From Archangium lansingense (GTDB lineage Bacteria; Myxococcota; Myxococcia; Myxococcales; Myxococcaceae), in assembly GCF_026626635.1 (NCBI RefSeq), contig NZ_JAPNKA010000001.1, positions 7,440,001 through 7,504,000 of the forward strand: DNA of 64,000 nucleotides, in the 5' to 3' direction. A model generated the notes under the pieces. The model was not told the DNA's origin, searched no databases, and saw nothing but the letters and a program-made list of their open reading frames with translations. The position numbers and the translations under genes were made by a program. Shown one piece after another: positions 51,169-58,383 of the stretch. Each line of letters starts with the position of its first letter. Within the stretch, counting starts at the first letter, position 1.

Positions 51169-53150
51169 CGGCCCGGGACGAGGAGGACACCGCCCGAGTG
51201 ACAGATGGCCCGGAGACGGATTGGACCGAGGCCAACCAGCGTTACCTGTCCGCGGCGCTCGCGCGGGTGCGCGTGAGGTTGGAGCGGCACGCGGCGAAGG
51301 AGCCTCGGGAGCCCGCGCCCGAGGAGGAACAGGCCCTCGAGGAAGCCGCCGCCGCGCTCCCGGCCCCGGCCGCGCTGGAGAGGCTCCGCACCCTCTTCCA
51401 GCTCTCCCCCTTCGAGCGCGACGTGCTGTTGCTGTGCGCCGGCATGGAGCTGGACGCCACCTTCGCCCCGCGCTGCGCCAGTGCCCAGGGAGACCCCCGG
51501 CGGCCCTGGCCCACCTTCGGCCTCGCGCTGGCCGCGTTGCCGGAGGCGCACTGGAGCGCCCTCTCTCCCAGCGCGCCCCTGCGCCGGTGGCGGCTCGTGG
51601 AGGTGGGGGCGGGAGACACCCTGACGGCGAGCCCCCTGCGCATCGACGAGCGCGTGCTGCACTACCTCGCCGGCCTGTCTCATCCAGATGAGCGGCTGGT
51701 GGGCGTGCTCGAGCCCCAACCGCCTCCGGACATGCTGGTGCCCTCGCACCAGACGTTGGCCCGGCGGATTCTCGTGCTCTGGGCCCAACCGCCAAAGGAG
51801 GGCTTCCCGGTGGTGCAGCTCTGCGGGCCCGAGGAGGCCGACACGCGAGCCATCGCCGCGGCGGCATGCACCGCGCAGGGCATGGACCTGTACCGGATAC
51901 ACGCGCGGGGACTGCCCTCGGGTCAGGACGAGATTCCCCTGGCCCGCCTCCTCTGGCGGGAGGCCGCGCTCAACGGGGGCGCCCTGCTGCTGGACTGTCA
52001 TGGCCTGGAGCCGGGCGACACCGGGCACATGGGTGCGGTGCTCCGATTCATCGAACGCGCGCGAGGTCCGCTCCTCGTGAGTGGCCGCGAGCGCCTGCGG
52101 ATTCCAGGCCGGGCGGTCTCCACCTTCGACGTGGCCCGGCCCACTCCTCTCGAGCAGCGCCAGCTGTGGAGCGAGGCCCTGGCCCCCGTGGCGTCCGCCT
52201 CGCCCGAGCTGATCGCGCGGCTCGTGACCCAGTTCGACCTGGTTGCACCGGCCATCCGGGACGCCAGTGCCGGGACCTGGGCATACGGGGGGGAGGAGGA
52301 GCTCGGCCGGGCGCTCTGGGAGGCCTGCCGCGCCCGCGCCCGCCCCCGCCTGGACGACCTGGCCCAGCGCCTCGAGCCGGCCGCCGTCTGGGATGACCTG
52401 GTACTGCCGGAGGTCCAGCAACAGGTGCTGCGCGATGTGCTCACCCACGTGCGGCACCGCTCGCGGGTGTACGAGACGTGGGGCTTCGCGTCCAAGGGAG
52501 CGCGAGGCCTGGGCATCAGCGCGATGTTCGCGGGCCCCAGCGGGACGGGGAAGACGCTGGCGGCGGAGGTGCTGGCGCACGAGCTACGGCTGGACCTGTA
52601 CCGCATCGACCTGAGCCAGGTGGTCAGCAAGTACATCGGCGAGACGGAGAAGAACCTGCGGCGGGTCTTCGACGCGGCGGAGGAAGGCGGCGCCATCCTG
52701 CTGTTCGACGAGGCCGACGCGCTCTTCGGCAAGCGCGGCGAGGTCAGCAACAGCCATGACCGCTACGCCAACATCGAGGTCGGCTACCTGCTGCAGCGCA
52801 TGGAGGCCTACCGGGGGCTGGCCATCCTCACCACCAACATGAAGAGCGCGTTGGATCCAGCCTTCCTGCGCCGCATCCGCTTCGTGGTGCAGTTCCCGTT
52901 TCCGGGCCCGGCGGAGCGGGCGGAGATCTGGCGGCGCATCTTCCCCCGTGACACCCCCACCGAGGGGCTGGACTACGCGAGGCTGGCGCGGCTGGACCTC
53001 GCGGGCGGCAACATCCGCAACATCGCCCTGAACGCGGCGTTCCTCGCGGCCGAGGAGGGCACGCCCGTGCGGATGCAGCACCTCTCACGCGCCGCGCGGA
53101 GCGAGCTGTCCAAGCTGGACAAGCCTCTGACCGGCGTCGGGTTCGACTGA
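51165..53150 (+). CDS. AAA+ ATPase of the eCIS (Afp15/PVC15-like)
   Basis: A 661-residue ATPase. A helical N-terminal region is followed by a degenerate and then a full AAA+ domain: Walker A GPSGTGKT near residue 456, Walker B ILLFDEADALFGKR near 510, and sensor/arginine motifs ILTTNMKSALDPAFLRRIRF. ATPases of this family (PVC15/Afp15 type) are standard members of eCIS loci and probably act in particle assembly or cargo loading. Its 3' end has a decayed duplicate at 54828-54949. Confidence 0.93.
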   Translation: MTARDEEDTARVTDGPETDWTEANQRYLSAALARVRVRLERHAAKEPREPAPEEEQALEEAAAALPAPAALERLRTLFQLSPFERDVLLLCAGMELDATFAPRCASAQGDPRRPWPTFGLALAALPEAHWSALSPSAPLRRWRLVEVGAGDTLTASPLRIDERVLHYLAGLSHPDERLVGVLEPQPPPDMLVPSHQTLARRILVLWAQPPKEGFPVVQLCGPEEADTRAIAAAACTAQGMDLYRIHARGLPSGQDEIPLARLLWREAALNGGALLLDCHGLEPGDTGHMGAVLRFIERARGPLLVSGRERLRIPGRAVSTFDVARPTPLEQRQLWSEALAPVASASPELIARLVTQFDLVAPAIRDASAGTWAYGGEEELGRALWEACRARARPRLDDLAQRLEPAAVWDDLVLPEVQQQVLRDVLTHVRHRSRVYETWGFASKGARGLGISAMFAGPSGTGKTLAAEVLAHELRLDLYRIDLSQVVSKYIGETEKNLRRVFDAAEEGGAILLFDEADALFGKRGEVSNSHDRYANIEVGYLLQRMEAYRGLAILTTNMKSALDPAFLRRIRFVVQFPFPGPAERAEIWRRIFPRDTPTEGLDYARLARLDLAGGNIRNIALNAAFLAAEEGTPVRMQHLSRAARSELSKLDKPLTGVGFD

Positions 53151-53228
53151 CGGAGATTGAAAGGGCCGCACAGGGGATGGAGATTGAGTCCACGGGCGTT
53201 CGAGATGTGGGCCACGGAGGGCGAGCGG

Positions 53229-54794
53229 ATGAGCGCGAGGCTGGCAATCCCCGTTCCATTACCGGTGAAGGATCCAGCCACGGCTTCGGTCCCCGCGCGG
53301 CGGCTGTGGCCCTCGGTCGCTGCCCCCTCGGACGACCGCTGGGAGCGCGAGGCGGACCGAGTGGCCGACCGGGTGCTGCGGTCGTCCGCCCCATCGCGAA
53401 CGAGCCCGGCACCGGCACCGGCCGAGGCACAGTGCATGGCCCCCGAAGGCGCGCGCCCCGCTTCCGTTCCCACGCCCGGAGGCTCCGCGGGGGAACCGCT
53501 CGACCGCGAGACCCGCGAGCTCATGGAGCCGCGCTTCGGGCACAGCTTCGCCAGGGTGCGCGTGCACCGCGACGGCTCGGCGGCGAGATCGGCCTCCGCG
53601 CTGAACGCGCGCGCGTACACCGTGGGTCCGCACATCGTCTTCGGAGCCGGCGAATACCGTCCCCACAGCGAGCCGGGACGGCGGCTGATCGCCCACGAGC
53701 TCACGCACGTGCTGCAGCAGCGGGCGGGCGCGGGGGGCGTGCAGCGCTCGGCCGCTGACTCGGCGGGCTCCAGCTACGCCATCGACGACACCCTCGGGGT
53801 ACTCCGGCTCGCGCTGCGGATGGCGCTGACCACGGTCGGTGACCCGGCGCTCCCCGCTGGCATCCGATCGAGGCTCCAACTCCAGTTCCAGAAGCTCTAC
53901 CCGGTGATGCAGCGCCTGAGCGAGGCGCGCGACCGCGATGGCGAAGGGGTGGAATTCGGCTTCGATCCGAGCCCCTCCCTGAATGAGATCTACCCCGGGG
54001 ACGCGGACAGGAGCCTGGAGGAGCTGTACTCGGGCTTCCTCCCCGTTCCGCGGCCGACGTCGGGCGGCGGCAAGCCCGCTCCGCCGCTGCTGCAGGCGTC
54101 CGCGCTCCCGGGCGGCCTCCAGGTGACACCGTTCGCGGGTCCGGGCGTGCAGCGGTGCGAGCTCATCTGCGTGGGGGTGATCATCCTGGCGGGGCTGCTG
54201 CTGGCCGGGTGCCGGCGCGAGGGAGAGCGGACCGCCGAGCAACGCACCACCCCATGCACCGGCACGGAGCGTACGGAGATCGCCAGCCTGCATACCGTCG
54301 CCCAGGGCTGGGTCAACGACGCCGTCTCGAAGCTGAACCGCTACCGCTCGGGAGATGCCGCGGTGACGGCGGTGGTCTCGCAGGCCTTGCAACAGAACTT
54401 CCACACCACCGATCCGGCGACGGTGACCACCATCGCGCAGCGTCTCGCGGCCGCGCAGAGCATGCTGGCGCGCTCCCCGGACGAGTATCACTGCGAGTGC
54501 CGGGACACGGCCGACGCGTACAGCGTCGGCAAGCAGATCCATCTGTGCGGCGTGTGGTTCCGCAGCCCGGACCGGCTCCGGCGGATCACCACCCTCATCC
54601 ACGAGCAGGCGCATGCCGCCGGGCGCGAGGGGTCGGTTCCGATCAGTACCGGCCGCGTCGAGGACATCTACGAGTTCCACGCGGGGTACGCGACCGCGTC
54701 ACCCCAGCAGGCCATCGCCAACGCGGACCCGTATGCCGTGTTCGCCCGCCAGGTGTTCCACAACGGCGCCGAAGGTCCCGGCACCCACCGCTGA
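53229..54794 (+). CDS. DUF4157 protein with C-terminal zinc-protease-like domain
   Basis: A 521-residue protein. An N-terminal DUF4157 domain has LMEPRFGHSFARVRVHRD and HELTHVLQQ (HExxH at about 156-160). Residues about 305-325 form a hydrophobic helix (LICVGVIILAGLLLAGC). The C-terminal part carries a second HExxH (LIHEQAHAAG, about 458-462) followed by VEDIYEFHAGYA and ANADPYAVFA, a layout like M35/aspzincin metallopeptidases. The start ATG 53229 is preceded by GGAGGG with good spacing. Encoded 78 bp after the eCIS ATPase, it is a strong effector candidate. Confidence 0.75.
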   Translation: MSARLAIPVPLPVKDPATASVPARRLWPSVAAPSDDRWEREADRVADRVLRSSAPSRTSPAPAPAEAQCMAPEGARPASVPTPGGSAGEPLDRETRELMEPRFGHSFARVRVHRDGSAARSASALNARAYTVGPHIVFGAGEYRPHSEPGRRLIAHELTHVLQQRAGAGGVQRSAADSAGSSYAIDDTLGVLRLALRMALTTVGDPALPAGIRSRLQLQFQKLYPVMQRLSEARDRDGEGVEFGFDPSPSLNEIYPGDADRSLEELYSGFLPVPRPTSGGGKPAPPLLQASALPGGLQVTPFAGPGVQRCELICVGVIILAGLLLAGCRREGERTAEQRTTPCTGTERTEIASLHTVAQGWVNDAVSKLNRYRSGDAAVTAVVSQALQQNFHTTDPATVTTIAQRLAAAQSMLARSPDEYHCECRDTADAYSVGKQIHLCGVWFRSPDRLRRITTLIHEQAHAAGREGSVPISTGRVEDIYEFHAGYATASPQQAIANADPYAVFARQVFHNGAEGPGTHR

Positions 54795-54827
54795 CGTGAC
54801 GGCCGCGGTCTTCAGCGCGCGAGGTCT

Positions 54828-54949
54828 GCTTCGGCAAGCGCGGCGAGGTCAGCAACAGCCATCGAGGGACTGGACGACAGGAGGCTCGCACGTCTGGACA
54901 TAGCGGGAGGCAACGAAGCCGCTGACCGGAATCGATTTCGCCCGTTGAG
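54828..54949 (+). pseudogene. Decayed fragment of a second eCIS ATPase 3' end
   Basis: Three short blocks in order match the 3' half of the ATPase gene: cttcggcaagcgcggcgagg... (FGKRGEVSNSH, DNA identical over about 34 bases with 52728-52762), then GLDDRRLARLDIAGGN (ATPase: GLDYARLARLDLAGGN) and KPLTGIDFAR plus stop (ATPase: KPLTGVGFD). The blocks are separated by deletions and frame changes. It is the residue of an additional ATPase copy that once lay between the two DUF4157 genes. Confidence 0.8.
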
Positions 54950-55010
54950 TGCGTTGGCCGTCAGCCTGGGTGGAATTGACGCTCCGTCGCCCCATGATTA
55001 GAAGAACTTC

Positions 55011-56207
55011 ATGCGTGTCTTCGCAACGCAGCACCCTCGGTCAGCTGGTCCTGCTTCCGGGGAGCCGGGCTTCGTGGCGCGAAGCTGCTCGACCCCTCCG
55101 CTCGGCGTCTCCGGGAAGCCCGTGCGTGCGAAGCTGAGTGTCGGCCGGGTGGAAGATCCGGCGGAGCGGGCCGCCGATGCGCTCGCGACGCAGGTGCTGC
55201 GCATGCCGGATCCCTCCGCCGGACCCACGGGCCAGGGCCATCACCCCGGCACCACCGCTCCGGCCGTACGGCGGATGTGTCAGGAATGCACGGAGCAGGA
55301 GGACGAGCAGACGGTGCGCCCGAAGCAAGCCACCGCGTCCGTGGCGACGACAGCGGCTCCGGCGTCGGTGGAAGCCACCGTGCGCTCGCCCGGGGCGGCG
55401 CTGGATGCCTCGGCGCGAGCCCATTTCCAGCCCCGGTTCGGCCATGACTTCAGCAAGGTTCGCGTGCACGCCGATGAGACGGCGGACGCCTCGGCCCGCG
55501 AGATAGGCGCCCTGGCCTACACGGTCGGCTCGCACATCGTGTTCGCTCGCGGGCGGTACTCGCCGCGAACGAGCGAGGGGCAGCGATTGCTCGCGCATGA
55601 ATTGGCCCATGTGGTCCAGGAGGGACATGCCCCCCAACGGGTGCGCCGGCAAATCGGGCATCTCCCGGTCAGCGCCGCTGGCGCCTCGGCCACGGGGGCA
55701 ACAGCGACCTCCGAGACGGGCGATCGCTCCTCCGCCGATCAAGCCGCGACGGGCGGCGCCGGTGGTGGTGAGGCCCCGATCGGCACCTGCCGGGTCGACG
55801 TGCGCGCCACGTTCATCAGCTCGCGCTGGATGCCCTTCCGGCATCTCTTCATCGTGCACGAGGATGCCGCTGGAAACGTCACGGCCTATCGCGGAGGTCC
55901 GGGAGGCCCCGGTGGCACGCCCCCCTATGGCACCATCACCGGGCGGCACGGGCCCTACCGGCCCGGCTTCATCGACTGGGATCCGGGCGCCCCGTCGGTG
56001 CGGGTGGCGAGCGGGTCGGCGGCGTGCGGCAAGGATTCCTGCTTCAGGACGGAGCTGGCACGCATCAGCGGCGCGGGCATTCCGTACGCGCCCACCGGGC
56101 CCAACAGCAACACTGTCGTGCGCACACTCCTTCACAACTGCGGACTTCCGGAGCAGATCCCGGTGTCGAGCTTGCGCGTCCCCGGCTGGGGACACGCCTA
56201 CATCTAG
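55011..56207 (+). CDS. DUF4157 protein with unidentified C-terminal domain
   Basis: A 398-residue protein. Residues about 125-205 form the DUF4157 domain (HFQPRFGHDFSKVRVHAD, then HELAHVVQEG with HExxH at 196-200), preceded by a Pro/Ala/Thr-rich leader containing MCQECTEQEDEQ. The C-terminal 140 residues include FRHLFIVHEDAAGNVTAYRG and the late motif TGPNSNTVVRTLLHNCGLP; the NSNT plus His pattern recalls NlpC- or DUF3750-like cysteine-peptidase folds, but I cannot assign it. A lipoprotein gene follows 51 bp downstream. The ribosome-binding site is weak. Probably an exchangeable eCIS effector. Confidence 0.7.
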   Translation: MRVFATQHPRSAGPASGEPGFVARSCSTPPLGVSGKPVRAKLSVGRVEDPAERAADALATQVLRMPDPSAGPTGQGHHPGTTAPAVRRMCQECTEQEDEQTVRPKQATASVATTAAPASVEATVRSPGAALDASARAHFQPRFGHDFSKVRVHADETADASAREIGALAYTVGSHIVFARGRYSPRTSEGQRLLAHELAHVVQEGHAPQRVRRQIGHLPVSAAGASATGATATSETGDRSSADQAATGGAGGGEAPIGTCRVDVRATFISSRWMPFRHLFIVHEDAAGNVTAYRGGPGGPGGTPPYGTITGRHGPYRPGFIDWDPGAPSVRVASGSAACGKDSCFRTELARISGAGIPYAPTGPNSNTVVRTLLHNCGLPEQIPVSSLRVPGWGHAYI

Positions 56208-56258
56208 CGAGGAGTCCACAACCCGGAGCTCCGAGCGGTGTCCCACGAGGTGCCTGCC

Positions 56259-56633
56259 ATGTCCCGCCGCACGCTTCTCTCGTCGTTGCTGGCCCTCGTG
56301 GGCTGTGCGCGCCATTCACTGCCCCCGGAGCTGACGACAGCGGAGGCCGCCCGGAGCTGGGTCCTGGGTGAAGTCCCGGTCGGCTCCCCCATCGAAGACG
56401 CCCAGCGGTTGCTGCAAACCCATGGCTGTCGCTGCCAGTCGATGACGGGCGCCGATTTCGCGCCCCAGGCACCCTCGGGGGACGAATCCGCCTGGCGGGG
56501 AATCGACTACGTCTACTGCGACCTCCGCCAGTCGACGGGACTCCTTCAGGCGCGGCGCTGGCAGTTCGCGCTCGTCGAGCGGGACGGGAAGCTCGCCGAC
56601 GTGGGCGTGTCGACGGGCCTGATTGGCACCTGA
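56259..56633 (+). CDS. Small lipoprotein downstream of a DUF4157 gene, possible immunity partner
   Basis: A 124-residue protein with a signal peptide and lipobox (SRRTLLSSLLALVGC), then a small domain containing paired cysteines (HGCRCQ) and DYVYCDLRQS. The family is not recognised. ATG 56259 is used, seven codons after a GTG at 56238. Its position right after the DUF4157 gene suggests an immunity or accessory protein in the periplasm, but there is no direct evidence. Confidence 0.6.
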   Translation: MSRRTLLSSLLALVGCARHSLPPELTTAEAARSWVLGEVPVGSPIEDAQRLLQTHGCRCQSMTGADFAPQAPSGDESAWRGIDYVYCDLRQSTGLLQARRWQFALVERDGKLADVGVSTGLIGT

Positions 56634-57096
56634 GCCCGCGGAGCGCCCTCTTCAGCTCGCTGAAGCAGCGCTCCGCTCCGGTGTTGTCAGCAATGGCCCT
56701 TGTCACTCCCAGTGGGGTGGGGAAACGAGCCATGAAGCCACTCCCCTGCCCCCAGGTCGGGCAGGCCACCGCCGACTCAAGGGGTCTCACGCCAGCGCCC
56801 CTCCCGCCCCCTCCAAGCCCCCACCCCTTCGCCAGTAAACCGCTTGGATAAAATTTTGACAATTGCGCTGGTGTGTTGTGGTACAGCTCGCAGAGCGGCC
56901 TACAAAGCTCTGTAAAATCCACTACTTAGCCATTTCATCACACGCTGGAATGCACCGGGGGGCACCCCTCCGTTCCGTTGAGGACACGAGTGGTTGCGCC
57001 CGAAAACGTTTATTGCAAATCGGTAAAAGGCTCCACACAGTGGCGTGTCGGAGGGGCCGGTTACTGGGAATACAACCCCCCTCCAGGAAGCGCGAG
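56634..57096. other. Gene-free 463-bp stretch, low-GC right half
   Basis: No credible gene is present. The left part encodes, on the - strand near 56640-56735, VTRAIADNTGAERCFSELKR and ALRGLR, which looks like a DDE-transposase end with DN-x-E-x-F-x-LKR spacing, but it is too short to classify. The right part (56835-57060) is distinctly AT-rich, with a TTGACA at 56855-56860 and AAAACG/TTTATT runs, and probably holds the promoter of the disabled XRE gene. Confidence 0.45.
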
Positions 57097-57667
57097 ATGA
57101 ACGAGAACGCACTCAACGCGAACGTGGGCCTGAAGCTGCGCAGCCTGAGGCTCGCGCGGAACATCAAGCAGACGGACGCGGCCAAGGACCTGGGGGTCTC
57201 CCCGGCGTACTTGAACCTCATCGAGAAGGGCAAGCGCGTCATGCCCTTCCCGCTGCTGTGGAAGGCCCTGCGCTACTTCGACCGGACCCCGAGCAGTTCA
57301 TGTCCACGCTGGGCGAGGGCCGGGTGGACGAGGCGCTGACGAAGCTGCTGGACGAGCCGCTGCTCAAGAGCCTCGACATCGACCCCGAGTCGCTGCAGAG
57401 CCTGTCGGCGGAGCCGAAGCTGGCGGGCACGGTGGCGGCGCTCTTCAACCTCTACAAGAACACGCGCACGCAGCTGGAGAACGTGCTGGCGCAGCTCAAC
57501 GCCGAGGAGCGGGCGCGCACGCAGGCGACGCCGGGCAGCACCGCGGGCTCCGGGCCGGGACTGCGCTTCGACTACTCGCCCTTCGACGAGGTGAGTGACT
57601 TCCTCGAGTCGCACCGCAACTACTTCCCCGAGCTGGAGGAGCAGGCCGAGGCGCGGGGCGAGGGGTG
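57097..57667 (+). pseudogene. XRE-family regulator, frameshifted and truncated
   Basis: ATG 57097 opens an HTH_3 domain (LRLARNIKQTDAAKDLGVSP, AYLNLIEKGKRVMPFP). At about 57285 the frame breaks: RYFD in the first frame is followed by PEQFMSTLGEGRVDEALTKL in the next, consistent with a 1-nt deletion. The second frame runs on as an acidic helical region (SVAALFNLYKNTRTQ-like) to about 57660, where it is cut by an IS91-type fragment. The layout resembles large XRE/ScfR-type regulators, so only the first part of a longer protein remains. Confidence 0.75.
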
Positions 57668-57826
57668 TGCCCCTCCTGCAACGCGAAGCGGGCGCAGGTG
57701 ACGGCGGTGCACCTGGTGGAGCGGGTGCTGCCGCACGTGCCCTACCGGCAGTGGACGCTGTCCTTTCCGCACCGGAGGTGGTGGGTATTGCTGAAGGATG
57801 CGGGGGTACTCTCTGACGTCCCCACC
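57668..57826 (+). pseudogene. IS91-type transposase fragment (right), zinc-binding part
   Basis: About 53 codons (CPSCNAKRAQVTAVHLVERV, LPHVPYRQWTLSFPHR) match the N-terminal zinc-binding region of IS91-type transposases. The frame is lost soon after. It abuts the XRE gene at 57667 and so caused or sealed that truncation. The complementary middle part of the same transposase type lies at 25712-25876 at the other island end. Confidence 0.7.
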
Positions 57827-57930
57827 AGGGCACACGCTACGGAGGGGCTCCCACGGGCTTCCTTGGAGCCCCTGGCTGCTCGGGTGGTTCGAGGCGCGAC
57901 CCAGACCGCGCTTCAGGAGGGGCGAACCTA

Positions 57931-58042
57931 GGAGCCTGTCGGAATACCTCGGCTACCCACTACATGAGGGGTAGTGCGACTCAAACACACCGCTATGGTT
58001 GGTATGTAGGAGTCGTTTTTCGGCGATTCTCCGACAAGCTCC
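57931..58042. mobile_element. 112-bp MITE with TA target duplication
   Basis: Terminal inverted repeats GGAGCCTGTCGGA (57931-57943) and TCCGACAAGCTCC (58030-58042) match at 12 of 13 positions. TA flanks each side (57929-57930, 58043-58044). The empty site survives in repeat A (gaacctggtaccaaac), so the insertion is proven by comparison within the window. There is no coding capacity. TA duplication suggests an IS630/Tc1-like helper, which is inference. Confidence 0.8.
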
Positions 58043-58103
58043 TAGTACCAAACGGGTACCAAATCCGGCGAACGTTCCTGAACGCCGCTGAACGCCACCA
58101 GAC

Positions 58104-58142
58104 AGAAAAACGCCCTGCTTCCGAGGACTTGAGAAGCAGGGC
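58104..58142 (-). terminator. Rho-independent terminator of tRNA-Arg
   Basis: On the - strand, 4 bases after the tRNA 3' end, a 10-bp perfect stem GCCCTGCTTC / GAAGCAGGGC with an 11-base loop is followed by GTTTTTCT. Together with the promoter at 58235-58262 it defines a monocistronic tRNA unit. Confidence 0.8.
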
Positions 58143-58145
58143 GAG

Positions 58146-58219
58146 TGGCCCCGGCTGGAATCGAACCAGCGGCCTGCGGTTTAGGAAACCGCCGCTCTAT
58201 CCAACTGAGCTACGGGACC
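58146..58219 (-). tRNA. tRNA-Arg(CCT)
   Basis: A 74-nt cloverleaf on the - strand: acceptor GGTCCCG/CGGGGCC with discriminator A, D arm GCTC-AGTTGGATA-GAGC, anticodon arm GCGGT-TTCCTAA-ACCGC with anticodon CCT, five-base variable loop and T arm GCTGG-TTCGATT-CCAGC. CCA is not encoded. Its 3' 49 nt are duplicated at 25389-25437, so it served as an attachment site for the eCIS-carrying island. Confidence 0.97.
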
Positions 58220-58234
58220 TTGAGTGGGACGGGG

Positions 58235-58262
58235 TTTATAGCAATCACCCCGTTGGATGCAA
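58235..58262 (-). promoter_or_regulatory. Promoter of tRNA-Arg
   Basis: On the - strand TTGCAT (58257-58262) and TATAAA (58235-58240) are 16 bp apart, ending 15 bp before the first tRNA base. This fits a sigma-70-type promoter for the tRNA. Confidence 0.6.
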
Positions 58263-58274
58263 CGACGGCGAACA

Positions 58275-58366
58275 GCCTGGATGGCTGACAGGACACTCTC
58301 GCCGAGGCCCACCTTCTTGGCCACCTCCGCCTGCGTGAATCCCAACAGCAGGCGAACGCATCCCGC
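58275..58366 (-). pseudogene. HTH (XRE-type) remnant
   Basis: The - strand reads RLLLGFTQAEVAKKVGLGES and VLSAIQ, a clear HTH_3 recognition unit (TQxEVAxxVGLxxSxxSxIE). The frame has neither a start nor the rest of the domain; it overlaps the tRNA promoter. It is a scrap of a regulator gene. Confidence 0.45.
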
Positions 58367-58383
58367 TCAGACGGGCATCGCGA

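Larger units (their letters stand above)
57900..58194. repeat. Direct repeat B (right island end), split by a MITE
   Basis: Positions 57900-57930 and 58045-58194 together match repeat A at 25257-25437, with about 8 mismatches in 181 bp. The 112-bp element at 57931-58042 separates the two parts. The repeat ends at 58194 inside the tRNA-Arg gene. Recombination between A and B would remove about 32.9 kb and restore one intact tRNA with its terminator. Confidence 0.8.

Noticed and set aside
56640..56735. Transposase end on the - strand (VTRAIADNTGAERCFSELKR)
   Set aside because: The DN-x-E-x-F-x-LKR spacing is suggestive, but fewer than 40 codons are present, with no flanking repeats or other motifs, so I do not list it as a separate element.
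25438..58044. Prophage interpretation of the island
   Set aside because: Tail-like genes are complete, but there are no capsid, portal, terminase, replication or lysis genes, and the AAA+ ATPase, DUF4255 and DUF4157 genes are typical of eCIS.
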